Source: JBOFOR01 sp051659545
GTDB lineage: Bacteria > Bacillota > Clostridia > Peptostreptococcales > Peptostreptococcaceae
Length of the DNA stretch: 64,000 bases
Assembly (NCBI RefSeq): GCF_051659545.1
Contig: NZ_JBOFOR010000312.1
Coordinates: forward strand, 16,245 to 80,244
Direction of reading: 5' to 3'
Positions 1-8,718 of this stretch are shown piece after piece (position 1 is the stretch's first letter; every line of letters starts with the position of its first letter). The notes below the pieces were generated by a model that did not search any database, had not been told where the DNA came from, and saw nothing but the letters and a program-made list of their open reading frames with translations. The position numbers were made by a program, and so were the translations under genes.

Positions 1-1260
1 ATCAGCAGCACCAGTAGATTCTCCTAAAGGACTATCAAAAGACTCATCCTGAAGAATAGCTAAATCTATACCAGCTTCCTTAATCATCTTAGCAAGTTCT
101 CTAGTAGTTATAGCTATATCAACATCAAGAACTTCTTCCTGACCTAATTCACTTCTAGCAGCTTCATACTTCTTAGCAACACAAGGCATTACTGAAACTA
201 CAAGCATATCCTTAGGCTCCACATTTATTACCTTAGGTCCAAAGTAGTTTTTAGCTATAGCACCAAACATTTCTTGAGGTGACTTACAACTTGATGGAAG
301 ATTTAATAGTTGAGGATAATTTCCTTCAACAAAGTTTACCCATGCAGGACAACAACTTGTTAATATTGGAAGATTATGTCCTTCTTTAAGTCTGTGTAAG
401 AACTCAGAAGCTTCTTCTAATATTGTAAGGTCAGCTGCATAGTTTGTATCAAATACATATTTAAATCCAAGAGCTTTTAGAGCAGCTACCATTTTTCCAG
501 TAGATATAGAACCCGCTTCTAAACCGAATTCTTCTCCTAGAGCAACTCTTACTGCTGGAGCAACTTGAACTACTACAGTTTTTTCTTTTTGACTTAAAGC
601 GTCCCATACCACAGGTACATTATTAACTTCTGTTAAAGCACCAGTTGGGCAAACTGCTATACACTGTCCGCAGAAAGTACATTCTGTTTCACATAAGTCA
701 GTATTAAAGAAAGTACCAACTTCAGTATTAAATCCACGGCCTACTCCAGATAAAACGCCTACAGTTTGAACATCATTACACATAGTTTCACATCTTCTAC
801 ATAATATACACTTGTCATGATCTTTAACTATAGACTTAGTAGAATTATCTGTTGGAGCAGTAGATTGAGCTCCTTTATATCTTATATTTCTTATACCTAA
901 TTCAGTAGCTATATCTTGTAATTCGCATTCTCCGCTCTTTTCACAAAGTAAGCAGTCTTGCGGATGGTCAGATAATAATAGTTCAACAACATTTTTACGA
1001 GCTTTTAAAGCTTGAGCTGTGTTAGTTTGAACATCCATACCTTCCTTAACAAGAGTACCACAAGCAGGAACTAATCCTCTACCAGCGCTTACCATACATA
1101 CACGGCAAGATGCACATTGGTTAACCATGTTTATCTCATCCATATGTAGGTGACAAAGATTAGGTATTTTAACATTTGCTTCTTTAGCTGCATTTAATAT
1201 AGTAGTACCTTTAGGCACTGCTACAGATTTACCATTTATAGTTAAGTTAACTAAACTCAT
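1..1260 (-). CDS. hydA: [FeFe] hydrogenase catalytic subunit HydA, N-terminal 420 residues (cut by window edge)
   Basis: The gene starts at 1260 and runs off the left edge. It encodes the H2-activating subunit of a cytoplasmic NAD(H)-linked [FeFe] hydrogenase. Residues 1-75 form a plant-type [2Fe-2S] ferredoxin domain (Cys36, 49, 52, 67). His99, Cys103, Cys106 and Cys112 match the His-Cys3 [4Fe-4S] site. Two further [4Fe-4S] sites follow (Cys151/154/157/161 and Cys194/197/200/204). The H-cluster motifs L1 (TSCCPAW, 301-307) and L2 (MPCVAKKYE, from 358) are present. The third motif lies beyond the edge. It is the last gene of the hydC-hydB-hydA operon, 21 bases after hydB. The three-subunit setting fits an NAD(H)-linked, probably electron-bifurcating enzyme; bifurcation itself is inferred from the family. 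Confidence 0.95.
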   Translation of the reverse strand, partial: MSLVNLTINGKSVAVPKGTTILNAAKEANVKIPNLCHLHMDEINMVNQCASCRVCMVSAGRGLVPACGTLVKEGMDVQTNTAQALKARKNVVELLLSDHPQDCLLCEKSGECELQDIATELGIRNIRYKGAQSTAPTDNSTKSIVKDHDKCILCRRCETMCNDVQTVGVLSGVGRGFNTEVGTFFNTDLCETECTFCGQCIAVCPTGALTEVNNVPVVWDALSQKEKTVVVQVAPAVRVALGEEFGLEAGSISTGKMVAALKALGFKYVFDTNYAADLTILEEASEFLHRLKEGHNLPILTSCCPAWVNFVEGNYPQLLNLPSSCKSPQEMFGAIAKNYFGPKVINVEPKDMLVVSVMPCVAKKYEAARSELGQEEVLDVDIAITTRELAKMIKEAGIDLAILQDESFDSPLGESTGAAD

Positions 1261-1281
1261 CAATATCCCCCCTAAACCAAA

Positions 1282-3156
1282 TTATTGTTTGATTATAGCA
1301 TTCAACTTACAAGCGTCCATACAAGCACCACATTTTAGACACGTAGAAACATCTATTGCATGTTTTTCTTTTAGAGTACCAGTTATACACCCAGCAGGGC
1401 ATACTTTAGTACACTTAGTACATCCCTTACATGCATCAGTTATAACGTAATCTAATAGAGATTGACATTTACCAGCAGGACATTTTTTATCAACAACGTG
1501 AGCTAAATACTCATCATAGAAGTTATTAAGAGTACTTAAAACTGGGTTAGGAGCACATTTTCCAAGTCCGCATAGAGAAGTAGTTTTTATAGTTGTAGCT
1601 AATTCTTTTAAGTCTGCTAAGTCTTGTACAGTTCCTTTTCCTTCAGTTATTTTTTCAAGCATTTCTAATAGTCTCTTGTTTCCTATACGGCAAGGAGTAC
1701 ATTTACCACAAGATTCTTCAACAGTAAACTCAAGGAAGAATTTACATATATTTACCATACAATCAGAATCATCAAGAACAAGCATACCACCAGAACCCAT
1801 CATAGATCCTACAGAAGCTAATGATTTGAAATCTATAGCAGTATCTAGATTATTAGAAGCTAAACATCCACCAGATGGTCCACCAGTTTGAACAGCTTTG
1901 AACTCTCTTCCTTCAGGTATACCCCCACCTATTTCAAATACTATTTCTCTTAAAGTAGTTCCCATTGGAACTTCAACAAGTCCAACGTTGTTTATTTTTC
2001 CACCAAGAGCAAAAACTTTAGTTCCTGGAGAATCTTCAGTACCATACTCAGTAAACCAAGAAGCACCCTCATTGATTATTGCTGGTATGTTAGCAAAAGT
2101 TTCAACGTTATTTAAACAAGTAGGAGAATCCCAAAGACCACGTTTAGAAGCACTGAAAGTCTTCATTCTAGGTTCTCCACGTTTACCTTCTATAGAGTTT
2201 ATTAAGGCAGTACCTTCACCACAAACGAAAGCTCCAGCACCGTATTTTAATTCTATATCAAAGTTAAATCCAGTTCCCATTATATCATTTCCAAGTAATC
2301 CAACTTCTTTAGCTTGATTTATAGCAGTTTTTAATCTTTCTATAGCTAGAGGATATTCAGCTCTTATATAAATATATCCAGTATCAGCACCTATAGCGTA
2401 TCCGCATAGAGCCATAGCTTCTAATACGCTGTGAGGATCACCTTCAAGTATAGATCTATCCATAAATGCACCTGGGTCACCTTCATCGGCATTACATACA
2501 ACATACTTATTTCCAGGAGGAGTTTGAGCAGTAGATTCCCATTTGATACCTGTAGGGAAACCAGCTCCACCTCTACCTCTTAATCCAGAAGCTTTAATTT
2601 CTTCTATAACTTTTTCTGGAGATGATTCAGTTAAGCATGAACCCAAAGCAACATAACCTTTACAACCTATGTATTCATTTATATTTTCAGGATTGATGTG
2701 ACCACAGTTTCTAAGAGCAACACGAGACTGTTTTTTGTAGAAAGACATATCATCATGCTTTTCTACTTTTTTGTGATCAAGAGCAGGTTCTTCGAATAAT
2801 AATCTTTCAATAACTGTATTATTAACAAGGTGTGATTGAACTATTTCTTCTGCGTCATCAGGTGTAACCGTAACATAGAAAACGTTATCAGGAAAAACTT
2901 TAGCTATAGGTCCTTTTGCACAGAATCCGAAGCAACCAGTTAAGTGTACTTCAGCATCAACGCCAGCTTTCTCTATTTCAGTTCTTAAGTTTTCAATTAT
3001 TAGTAAACTGTCTGCCGATGTACATCCAGTACCTCCACAAACTAGAATTTCTCTTTTAGTAAGGTTATCCTTGCTATGATTTTCTCTCATATCAAGAGCA
3101 GGTTTGTACTCTGCAACTAAACCTTTTAATTCATCAAATGACTTTATCTTACTCAT
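1282..3156 (-). CDS. hydB: NAD-linked [FeFe] hydrogenase subunit HydB (NuoF-like flavoprotein)
   Basis: This 624-residue subunit is the NAD(H)/FMN module of the trimeric hydrogenase. An N-terminal thioredoxin-like [2Fe-2S] domain has Cys40, Cys45, Cys75 and Cys79. The NuoF core follows, with the glycine-rich NADH/FMN segment GRGGAGF at 194-200 and CNADEGDPGAF downstream. Near residue 485 the motif CGKCTPCRIG supplies a [4Fe-4S] cluster. The C-terminus ends in two ferredoxin-type clusters (CKGCTKCTKVC and CLKCGACMDAC). The length and the extra N- and C-terminal cluster domains are typical of HydB of clostridial hydrogenases rather than of complex I. It sits between hydC and hydA with short gaps, and a G-rich ribosome site precedes the start. 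Confidence 0.95.
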   Translation of the reverse strand: MSKIKSFDELKGLVAEYKPALDMRENHSKDNLTKREILVCGGTGCTSADSLLIIENLRTEIEKAGVDAEVHLTGCFGFCAKGPIAKVFPDNVFYVTVTPDDAEEIVQSHLVNNTVIERLLFEEPALDHKKVEKHDDMSFYKKQSRVALRNCGHINPENINEYIGCKGYVALGSCLTESSPEKVIEEIKASGLRGRGGAGFPTGIKWESTAQTPPGNKYVVCNADEGDPGAFMDRSILEGDPHSVLEAMALCGYAIGADTGYIYIRAEYPLAIERLKTAINQAKEVGLLGNDIMGTGFNFDIELKYGAGAFVCGEGTALINSIEGKRGEPRMKTFSASKRGLWDSPTCLNNVETFANIPAIINEGASWFTEYGTEDSPGTKVFALGGKINNVGLVEVPMGTTLREIVFEIGGGIPEGREFKAVQTGGPSGGCLASNNLDTAIDFKSLASVGSMMGSGGMLVLDDSDCMVNICKFFLEFTVEESCGKCTPCRIGNKRLLEMLEKITEGKGTVQDLADLKELATTIKTTSLCGLGKCAPNPVLSTLNNFYDEYLAHVVDKKCPAGKCQSLLDYVITDACKGCTKCTKVCPAGCITGTLKEKHAIDVSTCLKCGACMDACKLNAIIKQ

Positions 3157-3171
3157 TATTCATCCCCCCCT

Positions 3172-3669
3172 TTAGCAACTTAATTCTAATTCTCTGTAAT
3201 TATCTAGTATTTTGCTAACTCCATCAAGTTTAACCTGACCGTAAACTTTACTATTTACAACAACAACTGGAGCAAGTCCACAAGCACCTACACATCTTAG
3301 ACCTTCAAGAGTAAATCTAAGATCTTCAGTAGTTTCTCCAGCTTTAATTCCAAGTTCTTTTTCAAATTGAGCAAGTATTTTATCAGCACCCTTAACGAAG
3401 CATACAGTACCTAAGCACACACTGATTTTAAATTCTCCTCTTGGCTCAGTTGTAAAATAAGAATAGAAACTAACAACTCCATAAACCTTAGAAGGTGATA
3501 AATCCAACTTCTTAGATATGTGAAGTTGTACTTCCTTAGGTAGATAACCAAAGATTCCTTGAGCATGGTGAAGTACTTGAATTAAAGCACCATGTGTAGT
3601 TGGAAGAGAATCGATGAAATTATCTAATTCATCAAATAACTGCTTATTGCGTGAAACAAAATCGCACAT
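3172..3669 (-). CDS. hydC: NAD-linked [FeFe] hydrogenase subunit HydC (NuoE-like, [2Fe-2S])
   Basis: This 165-residue protein is of the NuoE/24-kDa type. Cys85, Cys90, Cys126 and Cys130 form the thioredoxin-fold [2Fe-2S] site (CLGTVC and CVGAC motifs). It is the first gene of the hydrogenase operon and starts 15 bases upstream of hydB, after the site AAAGGGGG. It is thought to pass electrons between the flavin site of HydB and other clusters. Length and domain content are normal for the family. Confidence 0.94.
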   Translation of the reverse strand: MCDFVSRNKQLFDELDNFIDSLPTTHGALIQVLHHAQGIFGYLPKEVQLHISKKLDLSPSKVYGVVSFYSYFTTEPRGEFKISVCLGTVCFVKGADKILAQFEKELGIKAGETTEDLRFTLEGLRCVGACGLAPVVVVNSKVYGQVKLDGVSKILDNYRELELSC

Positions 3670-3960
3670 ACAAATCCCCCTTTTAAATTAAAGTTAATAT
3701 TTAAAAAATTAACTGGCTATAAAAATCCTTTTATAATTATATAATGATAAGGATGATAGTGAAAAAGGATTAAAATAAGACACAATGAGTTTTTGAGAAT
3801 AGACAAAAGTTGATTAAAATTGTAGATTGGATTTAAATTGAATGACTAATTATATTATAGTATAAAAAAATATAAAAAAGTTACTAAAATATTAAAAATA
3901 TTAAAAAAACTCATATGATATTTTTATATTTTGAAAAAAAAATTTATAATAAAAAAACAA
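3670..3960 (-). promoter_or_regulatory. hydCBA leader and promoter region
   Basis: This AT-rich stretch holds no gene. On the - strand a possible -10 (TATAAT) lies near 3738-3743, 16 bases after a weak TTCACT. An inverted repeat AGTTAA-N11-TTAACT (3692-3714) lies between it and the hydC ribosome site. It resembles Rex half-sites, but the spacing is too wide for the usual Rex operator, so no regulator is assigned. Confidence 0.35.
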
Positions 3961-3989
3961 CCCGTATAAATAAAATTATATTTATGCGG
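3951..3989 (-). terminator. intrinsic terminator of cls
   Basis: An 11-bp stem (3962-3972 with 3979-3989, one G-U pair) has a 6-base loop. On the - strand it is followed by a T-run (3951-3957). It begins 12 bases after the cls stop codon. Confidence 0.75.
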
Positions 3990-4000
3990 ATTATTTTTTA

Positions 4001-5482
4001 TTATAATATAGGTGAAAGAAGTCTTGAAATAGACTCTTTAATTTTTGTACTAGTTGATCTAGAGTTATACATTTCAAGAGTAATTTCTTTAGATTTAATC
4101 ATATCTTTTTCAAAGATAATTCTTTGCTGTCTCGAAATATCTGAAGCATAGATGAAAGCATTAACTTCAAAATTAAGCTCAAAGCTTCTAATATCCATAT
4201 TAGCTGTACCAATAGAACAAATAGAGTCATCTATGACTATAGTTTTTGCGTGTAAAAATCCATTTTCATCGTAGTTGTAAAGCTTAGCGCCATATTTTAG
4301 TAATTCTCCTGCATATGATGATGAAGCCCAATATACAAATGGATGATCTGGCTTAGAGGGTACCATAATTCTAACGTCTACACCTGAAAAACAAGCTATT
4401 TTCAATGTTTCAGTAAGAGTTTTATCTAAGATAAAGTAGGGACTTTGTATATACACGTATTTTTTAGCTTTTTGTATCATTTTAATGTATCCAAATTTTA
4501 TTTCATCTAAGTCAGTAATGTCAGGACCGCTAGAGACTATTTGAATACCAGTATTCGAAGATGATGTTGAACCTTCAGATTTAGATAAGCAATTTTCATT
4601 AAAGTAAATACTAAAATCTAAATCTTCTTTGGTAGTGTATCTCCAGTCCAAAAGAAACACTATATTAAGGTCCATTACACTATCGCCAATAAGTTTTAAA
4701 TGAGTATCTCTCCAATTTCCAAATTTAGAATTTTTACCTAAATATTCATCTCCAACATTATTACCACCGATAAAACCAGTTTTACCATCAATAACAACTA
4801 TTTTACGATGATTTCTATAGTTTAAGTTAAAGTTTATTAATTTCATAAAAGAAGGGAAGAATGCACCTACTTTTACTCCACCTTTTTTTAACTTTAAGAT
4901 AGATTTATCAGTTAGTAATCTACTACCTACAGCATCATATAAAAGTCGAACTTCAACACCCTCTCTAGCTTTTTCTAAAAGAACATCAATTATTTTATTT
5001 CCAATATCATCATCTTTAAAGATATAAAATTGTATATTTATATAATATTTAGCCTTTTTAAGCTCAGATAAAAGGTTGCTAAAAAATTCTTCACCATTAT
5101 CATAAATTTTAATATCGTTATTAGTAGTAAGATTTGCAAAGTTAGAATTAGCTAAAGAATAAATCATATCTCTATGATCCATTAAGTTTGGATCAAAACT
5201 ATCTTTACATTGCAATTTATTATAAGTGCTTAAGATGTTATCTTTTATTATTTTATCCTCGGTTTCTTTTATTTTAAACATATTATCTTTTGAGATTCCA
5301 CGACCAAAGGCTATGTACATCACAAATCCTAATGGAGGAACCGTGCTAAGTATAAGAATCCATGCTACCGTAGTTTCTATATTTCGCTTTTCTCTAAATA
5401 TTAGGTTGATGATTACCAAGAAGTTAAAAATATATATTAATGTAACTAAAATTTCATACCAAGACTCTTTAAGAAAATTCAT
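4001..5482 (-). CDS. cls: cardiolipin synthase (phospholipase D family)
   Basis: The 493-residue protein has two N-terminal membrane helices (about 5-60, PLDc_N type). Two PLD catalytic HxKx4D motifs follow (NHRKIVVIDG and LHAKTIVIDD). This is the architecture of bacterial cardiolipin synthase, which condenses two phosphatidylglycerols into cardiolipin and glycerol at the membrane. The start at 5482 is supported by an AGGAGGTATTAG ribosome site 8-15 bases upstream. It is monocistronic, with its own terminator. Length matches the family. Confidence 0.93.
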   Translation of the reverse strand: MNFLKESWYEILVTLIYIFNFLVIINLIFREKRNIETTVAWILILSTVPPLGFVMYIAFGRGISKDNMFKIKETEDKIIKDNILSTYNKLQCKDSFDPNLMDHRDMIYSLANSNFANLTTNNDIKIYDNGEEFFSNLLSELKKAKYYINIQFYIFKDDDIGNKIIDVLLEKAREGVEVRLLYDAVGSRLLTDKSILKLKKGGVKVGAFFPSFMKLINFNLNYRNHRKIVVIDGKTGFIGGNNVGDEYLGKNSKFGNWRDTHLKLIGDSVMDLNIVFLLDWRYTTKEDLDFSIYFNENCLSKSEGSTSSSNTGIQIVSSGPDITDLDEIKFGYIKMIQKAKKYVYIQSPYFILDKTLTETLKIACFSGVDVRIMVPSKPDHPFVYWASSSYAGELLKYGAKLYNYDENGFLHAKTIVIDDSICSIGTANMDIRSFELNFEVNAFIYASDISRQQRIIFEKDMIKSKEITLEMYNSRSTSTKIKESISRLLSPIL

Positions 5483-5655
5483 ATAACTCTAATACCTCCT
5501 CATCTATATACGTTAATTATTCTGTACAGATTAATATATATATTATACTATAAATTTACAATTATAAGTAAATGGAAACACTAGAAAAAGATTAAGTTGT
5601 AGAACAAGATAAAAAATAGTTAAATAATACCTAGAGTTAGTATAAGAATAAATAT

Positions 5656-5694
5656 AAAAATCGTGCTTAAAATAAGTATAAGCACGATTTTTTA
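5656..5694 (-). terminator. terminator of the - strand FNT gene
   Basis: A perfect stem (AAATCGTGCTTA with TAAGCACGATTT, about 5658-5669 and 5678-5689) is flanked by A- and T-runs on both sides. It lies just after the stop of the 5706-6575 gene. It could also act in the other direction. Confidence 0.8.
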
Positions 5695-5705
5695 TATTTT
5701 ACTAA

Positions 5706-6575
5706 TTAAGCAATTTTGTTTATATCTTCTGAGGTTTCGTCTTTATTAACGTATAAGAAGTAGTAAGCACCAGCAACGAATACTGCACCACCTATTATAT
5801 TACCTATAGTAACAGGTATTAAATTATCTACAAATATACTTGGTATATTTATAGAAGCAGCATCTGCAGCAGTTTTGTGAGCAGCTTCTAAGAAAGCTGG
5901 ATTAGTTTTATTGAATAAACCTGCAAATAAGTATGCCATATTTGCAACACTATGCTCGAATCCAGTACATACAAATAAGAATATACCGAAGAATCCAGCC
6001 AATAATTTACCAGTAACATCTTTTGCAGCATAAGTCATCCATACTGTAGCACAAACTATCCAGTTACATAATATACCAGAAGCTATTGCAGCAGTCCAAG
6101 TGAATCCTAGTTTACCTATAGCGTTTTTAACAATAACACCACCATATAATCCATTACTCCAGTCAAACACACCTGATAAACTAACTAACCATGCTACTAA
6201 AACAGCACCTATTAAATTTCCAGTCCAGACTAAAGCCCAGTTTTTAGCAGCCTGTCCCCAAGTTACCTTTTTCTTTAGTGCAGCTAAAGTAACAAGTATA
6301 TTACCAGTGAATAAGTCAGCACCAGCTATTAAAACAAACATAAGTCCAGCAGGGAACATAAGTCCAGCAACCATTTTACCTAATCCATAAGTTTCTGGGT
6401 TTGCTAATAAGTTATAAGCTGCACCAACTGACCCTAAAGCACCGAATGCTATATAAGCACCAGCTAGGAATGCAGAAGCTAAAACTTTTTTACTTGGAGT
6501 TGTAGCTTTTTTGATACCAGTTTTAATCGTATACTCAGCTATTTCAGCTGGAGTAAGCATTTTTTTATCTGCCAT
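5706..6575 (-). CDS. formate/nitrite transporter (FNT) family channel, copy 1
   Basis: The 289-residue membrane protein has six hydrophobic segments and the FNT signature GFEHSVANMAY, which contains the conserved central histidine. The first loop reads DLFTGNILV, corresponding to the FNT omega loop. Substrates in the family include formate, nitrite, hydrosulfide and small monocarboxylates; the sequence does not decide among them. The start at 6575 is chosen over an upstream in-frame ATG because AAGGAGG (6584-6590) sits 8 bases before it. It is divergent from a second FNT gene at 6825 and close to the hydrogenase operon, so a role in fermentative anion export is plausible. Confidence 0.9.
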   Translation of the reverse strand: MADKKMLTPAEIAEYTIKTGIKKATTPSKKVLASAFLAGAYIAFGALGSVGAAYNLLANPETYGLGKMVAGLMFPAGLMFVLIAGADLFTGNILVTLAALKKKVTWGQAAKNWALVWTGNLIGAVLVAWLVSLSGVFDWSNGLYGGVIVKNAIGKLGFTWTAAIASGILCNWIVCATVWMTYAAKDVTGKLLAGFFGIFLFVCTGFEHSVANMAYLFAGLFNKTNPAFLEAAHKTAADAASINIPSIFVDNLIPVTIGNIIGGAVFVAGAYYFLYVNKDETSEDINKIA

Positions 6576-6612
6576 TTTAAAATCCTCCTTAAAAATAAAA
6601 ATTAATATAAAC

Positions 6613-6646
6613 ATAAAAAAATCATATTAAAGCACTAATATGATTT
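6613..6646 (-). terminator. terminator-like hairpin inside the FNT copy 1 leader (possible attenuator)
   Basis: AATCATATTA (6620-6629) pairs perfectly with TAATATGATT (6636-6645) around a 6-base loop. On the - strand seven T's follow (6614-6620). The hairpin lies between a candidate -10 (TATAAT on the - strand, 6674-6679) and the ribosome site at 6584-6590. Transcripts from that promoter would meet a terminator before the gene. Confidence 0.55.
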
Positions 6647-6824
6647 TAGTTTTCTAAATTTTCAACATTAGTAATTATACAATAAAAAAAAAAAAATGTA
6701 TACATTAAACATAAAAGTTAAATTAAAGATATATAAGTAAAAAATACAAAAAGATAACAATGGACAGGAAAACGGTGCTATAATATTTTTGAAAAGTTAT
6801 TTATATTTAATAGGGGGTGGCTTT

Positions 6825-7613
6825 ATGGACAAAAGATTCTTGACACCCGGGGAAATAGCGAATGCTATAGTAAATGTAAATGCAAAAAGAGGAGATTTAG
6901 CAACAGTTCCTTGTATTTTGCTAGGAATAATGGCAGGTATATTTATAGGTTTAGGAGGATTAGGTAATATTTTAGTAACGCAAACTCTTGCCAATATAGA
7001 CCCAGGTCTAGCTAAATTGGCAGGAGCAGCGGTATTCCCTGTTGGACTTATGTTAGTTGTGATGTGTGGAGCAGAACTATTTACAGGAAACAACTTAATG
7101 ACGCTTGCAGTAGTAGAGAAAAAGACAACTATGGCAAAAATGTTTAAAAACTGGATATTTGTATACATAGCAAACTTTATAGGTTCTCTTTTGCTAGTTC
7201 TAGTTATTTATTATGGAGGGACCATAGCTGGAGACGCGGCTACTAAATCAATTGGTATTGCAGAAGCTAAAGTATCATTGACTTTTTCACAAGCTTTTTT
7301 AAGAGCAATACTTTGTAACTTTATAGTTGTACTTGCAGTGTGGATGGCAACAGGGGCACAAGATATTGTATCTAAAATATTTGCATGCTGGTTCCCTATA
7401 ATGCTATTTGTTTTATGTGGATTTGAGCATAGTGTTGCAAACATGTTCTTTATACCAATGGGTATGGCTTTAGGAGCTAAAGTTACTATAGCTCAACTTA
7501 TAGGTAACTTAATACCTGTAACACTAGGAAATATAGTTGGTGGAGGAATTATAGTACCATCTATGTATTACATGGCCTATTTGAAAAAAAGACCAGAAAA
7601 AAGCAAAGCATAA
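6825..7613 (+). CDS. formate/nitrite transporter (FNT) family channel, copy 2
   Basis: This 262-residue FNT protein has six hydrophobic segments, the omega-loop motif ELFTGNNLM and the signature GFEHSVANMFF with the conserved histidine. It is clearly paralogous to the divergent gene at 5706-6575, but many residues differ, so the pair is not a recent duplicate. The start at 6825 is preferred because TAGGGGGTGG ends a few bases before it. An earlier ATG at 6789 lacks a site. It is monocistronic, with a strong terminator at 7632. The transported anion cannot be read from the sequence. Confidence 0.9.
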   Translation: MDKRFLTPGEIANAIVNVNAKRGDLATVPCILLGIMAGIFIGLGGLGNILVTQTLANIDPGLAKLAGAAVFPVGLMLVVMCGAELFTGNNLMTLAVVEKKTTMAKMFKNWIFVYIANFIGSLLLVLVIYYGGTIAGDAATKSIGIAEAKVSLTFSQAFLRAILCNFIVVLAVWMATGAQDIVSKIFACWFPIMLFVLCGFEHSVANMFFIPMGMALGAKVTIAQLIGNLIPVTLGNIVGGGIIVPSMYYMAYLKKRPEKSKA

Positions 7614-7631
7614 AAATTAAATAAAATATAA

Positions 7632-7668
7632 AAAAAGCGTTGATATTGTAATATTAACGCTTTTTTTT
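7632..7668 (+). terminator. terminator of FNT copy 2
   Basis: AGCGTTGATATT pairs with AATATTAACGCT (one wobble) around a 2-base loop and is followed by eight T's. Confidence 0.88.
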
Positions 7669-7706
7669 ATATGTTTAAAGCCTTTATATATTGTTATTTT
7701 TTTTTT

Positions 7707-7785
7707 AATACATTATTATATTAATTATATAAAATTAATATAGTATAAATATGTGAATTATATATGTGTGAATAAATAATGTATT
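7707..7785 (+). repeat. 11-bp inverted repeat bracketing the murB leader
   Basis: AATACATTATT (7707-7717) is the exact reverse complement of AATAATGTATT (7775-7785). The right arm ends directly before the murB ribosome site (GAGGAGG). A smaller ATTAAT hairpin lies inside. Function is unknown, and AT richness raises the chance of coincidence. Confidence 0.35.
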
Positions 7786-7800
7786 CGAGGAGGAAACTTA

Positions 7801-8715
7801 ATGAATAAGCAATATATATATGAAAAATTATTAAATATAATAGATGAAGAAAATGTAAAATTAGATGAACCTATGAAAAAGCATATCTCTTTTAGAGTTG
7901 GAGGTCCTGCTGACATATTAGTTAAGCCTAAAACAGAAGAACAGTTAAAAGAAGTTATTAAGTTAGTTATAAATGAAAATGTTCCATATCTTGTAATAGG
8001 AAATGGTTCTAATATTTTAATTAAAGATGGTGGTATAAGAGGGGTAGTAATAGAAATATCAGACAACTTTAATGAATTTAAAATAGAAGGAAATAAAGTT
8101 AAGGTTCAGGCAGGAGCATTACTTTCAGTTGTAGGAAAAACAGTTTTAAGAGCAAATCTAAAAGGATTTGAATTTGCGGCAGGTATACCTGGAACTTTAG
8201 GTGGAGCATTAGCAATGAACGCAGGTGCCTATGGTGGCGAAATGAAAGATATAGTAAAAATGGTAAGGTTGATGGATACTAAAGGGAATATATTTGAATA
8301 TACAAATGAACAAATGGAATTTGGATATAGAAAAAGTATACTTTCAAGAAATGACTATATAGTAATATCAACAGAAATAGAACTTGAAGAAGGTAATTAT
8401 GATGAAATAAAAGCTACAATGGCAGATTTCACTCAAAGAAGAATTACAAAGCAACCATTAAGCTTACCTAGTGCAGGAAGTACATTTAAAAGACCAGTAG
8501 GTCAATTTGCTGGAAAATTAATAGAAGATAGCGGACTTAGAGGTTTAACTTTAAGAGGAGCGCAAGTGTCAGAAAAACACTGTGGATTTGTAGTTAATAT
8601 AGGAAATGCTAAAGCTAAAGATCTTTTAGATTTAATGTATGTAGTAAAAAGTACTGTAAATGCTAAATTTGGGGTAATGCTTGAGGAAGAAGTTAAAATA
8701 CTTGGAGAGGATTAA
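7801..8715 (+). CDS. murB: UDP-N-acetylenolpyruvoylglucosamine reductase
   Basis: MurB reduces UDP-GlcNAc-enolpyruvate to UDP-MurNAc with NADPH and FAD in peptidoglycan synthesis. The 304-residue protein has the FAD-binding N-terminal motif HISFRVGGPAD, the GNGSNIL segment and AGIPGTLGGALAMNAGAYGGE. Its C-terminal domain includes SAGSTFKRP, which holds the catalytic serine of the family. Lack of extra insertions makes it type II, as in Firmicutes. It opens a tightly spaced gene string: the PHP gene starts 3 bases after its stop. GAGGAGG lies 7 bases before the ATG. Confidence 0.96.
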   Translation: MNKQYIYEKLLNIIDEENVKLDEPMKKHISFRVGGPADILVKPKTEEQLKEVIKLVINENVPYLVIGNGSNILIKDGGIRGVVIEISDNFNEFKIEGNKVKVQAGALLSVVGKTVLRANLKGFEFAAGIPGTLGGALAMNAGAYGGEMKDIVKMVRLMDTKGNIFEYTNEQMEFGYRKSILSRNDYIVISTEIELEEGNYDEIKATMADFTQRRITKQPLSLPSAGSTFKRPVGQFAGKLIEDSGLRGLTLRGAQVSEKHCGFVVNIGNAKAKDLLDLMYVVKSTVNAKFGVMLEEEVKILGED

Positions 8716-8718
8716 TAA

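Noticed and set aside
1676..2317. Open frames on the + strand across hydB
   Set aside because: They are antisense shadows of a well-supported gene, without ribosome sites or recognisable domains.
3692..3714. Rex operator before hydCBA
   Set aside because: The half-sites are 11 bases apart, too wide for the usual Rex consensus; kept only as an inverted repeat.
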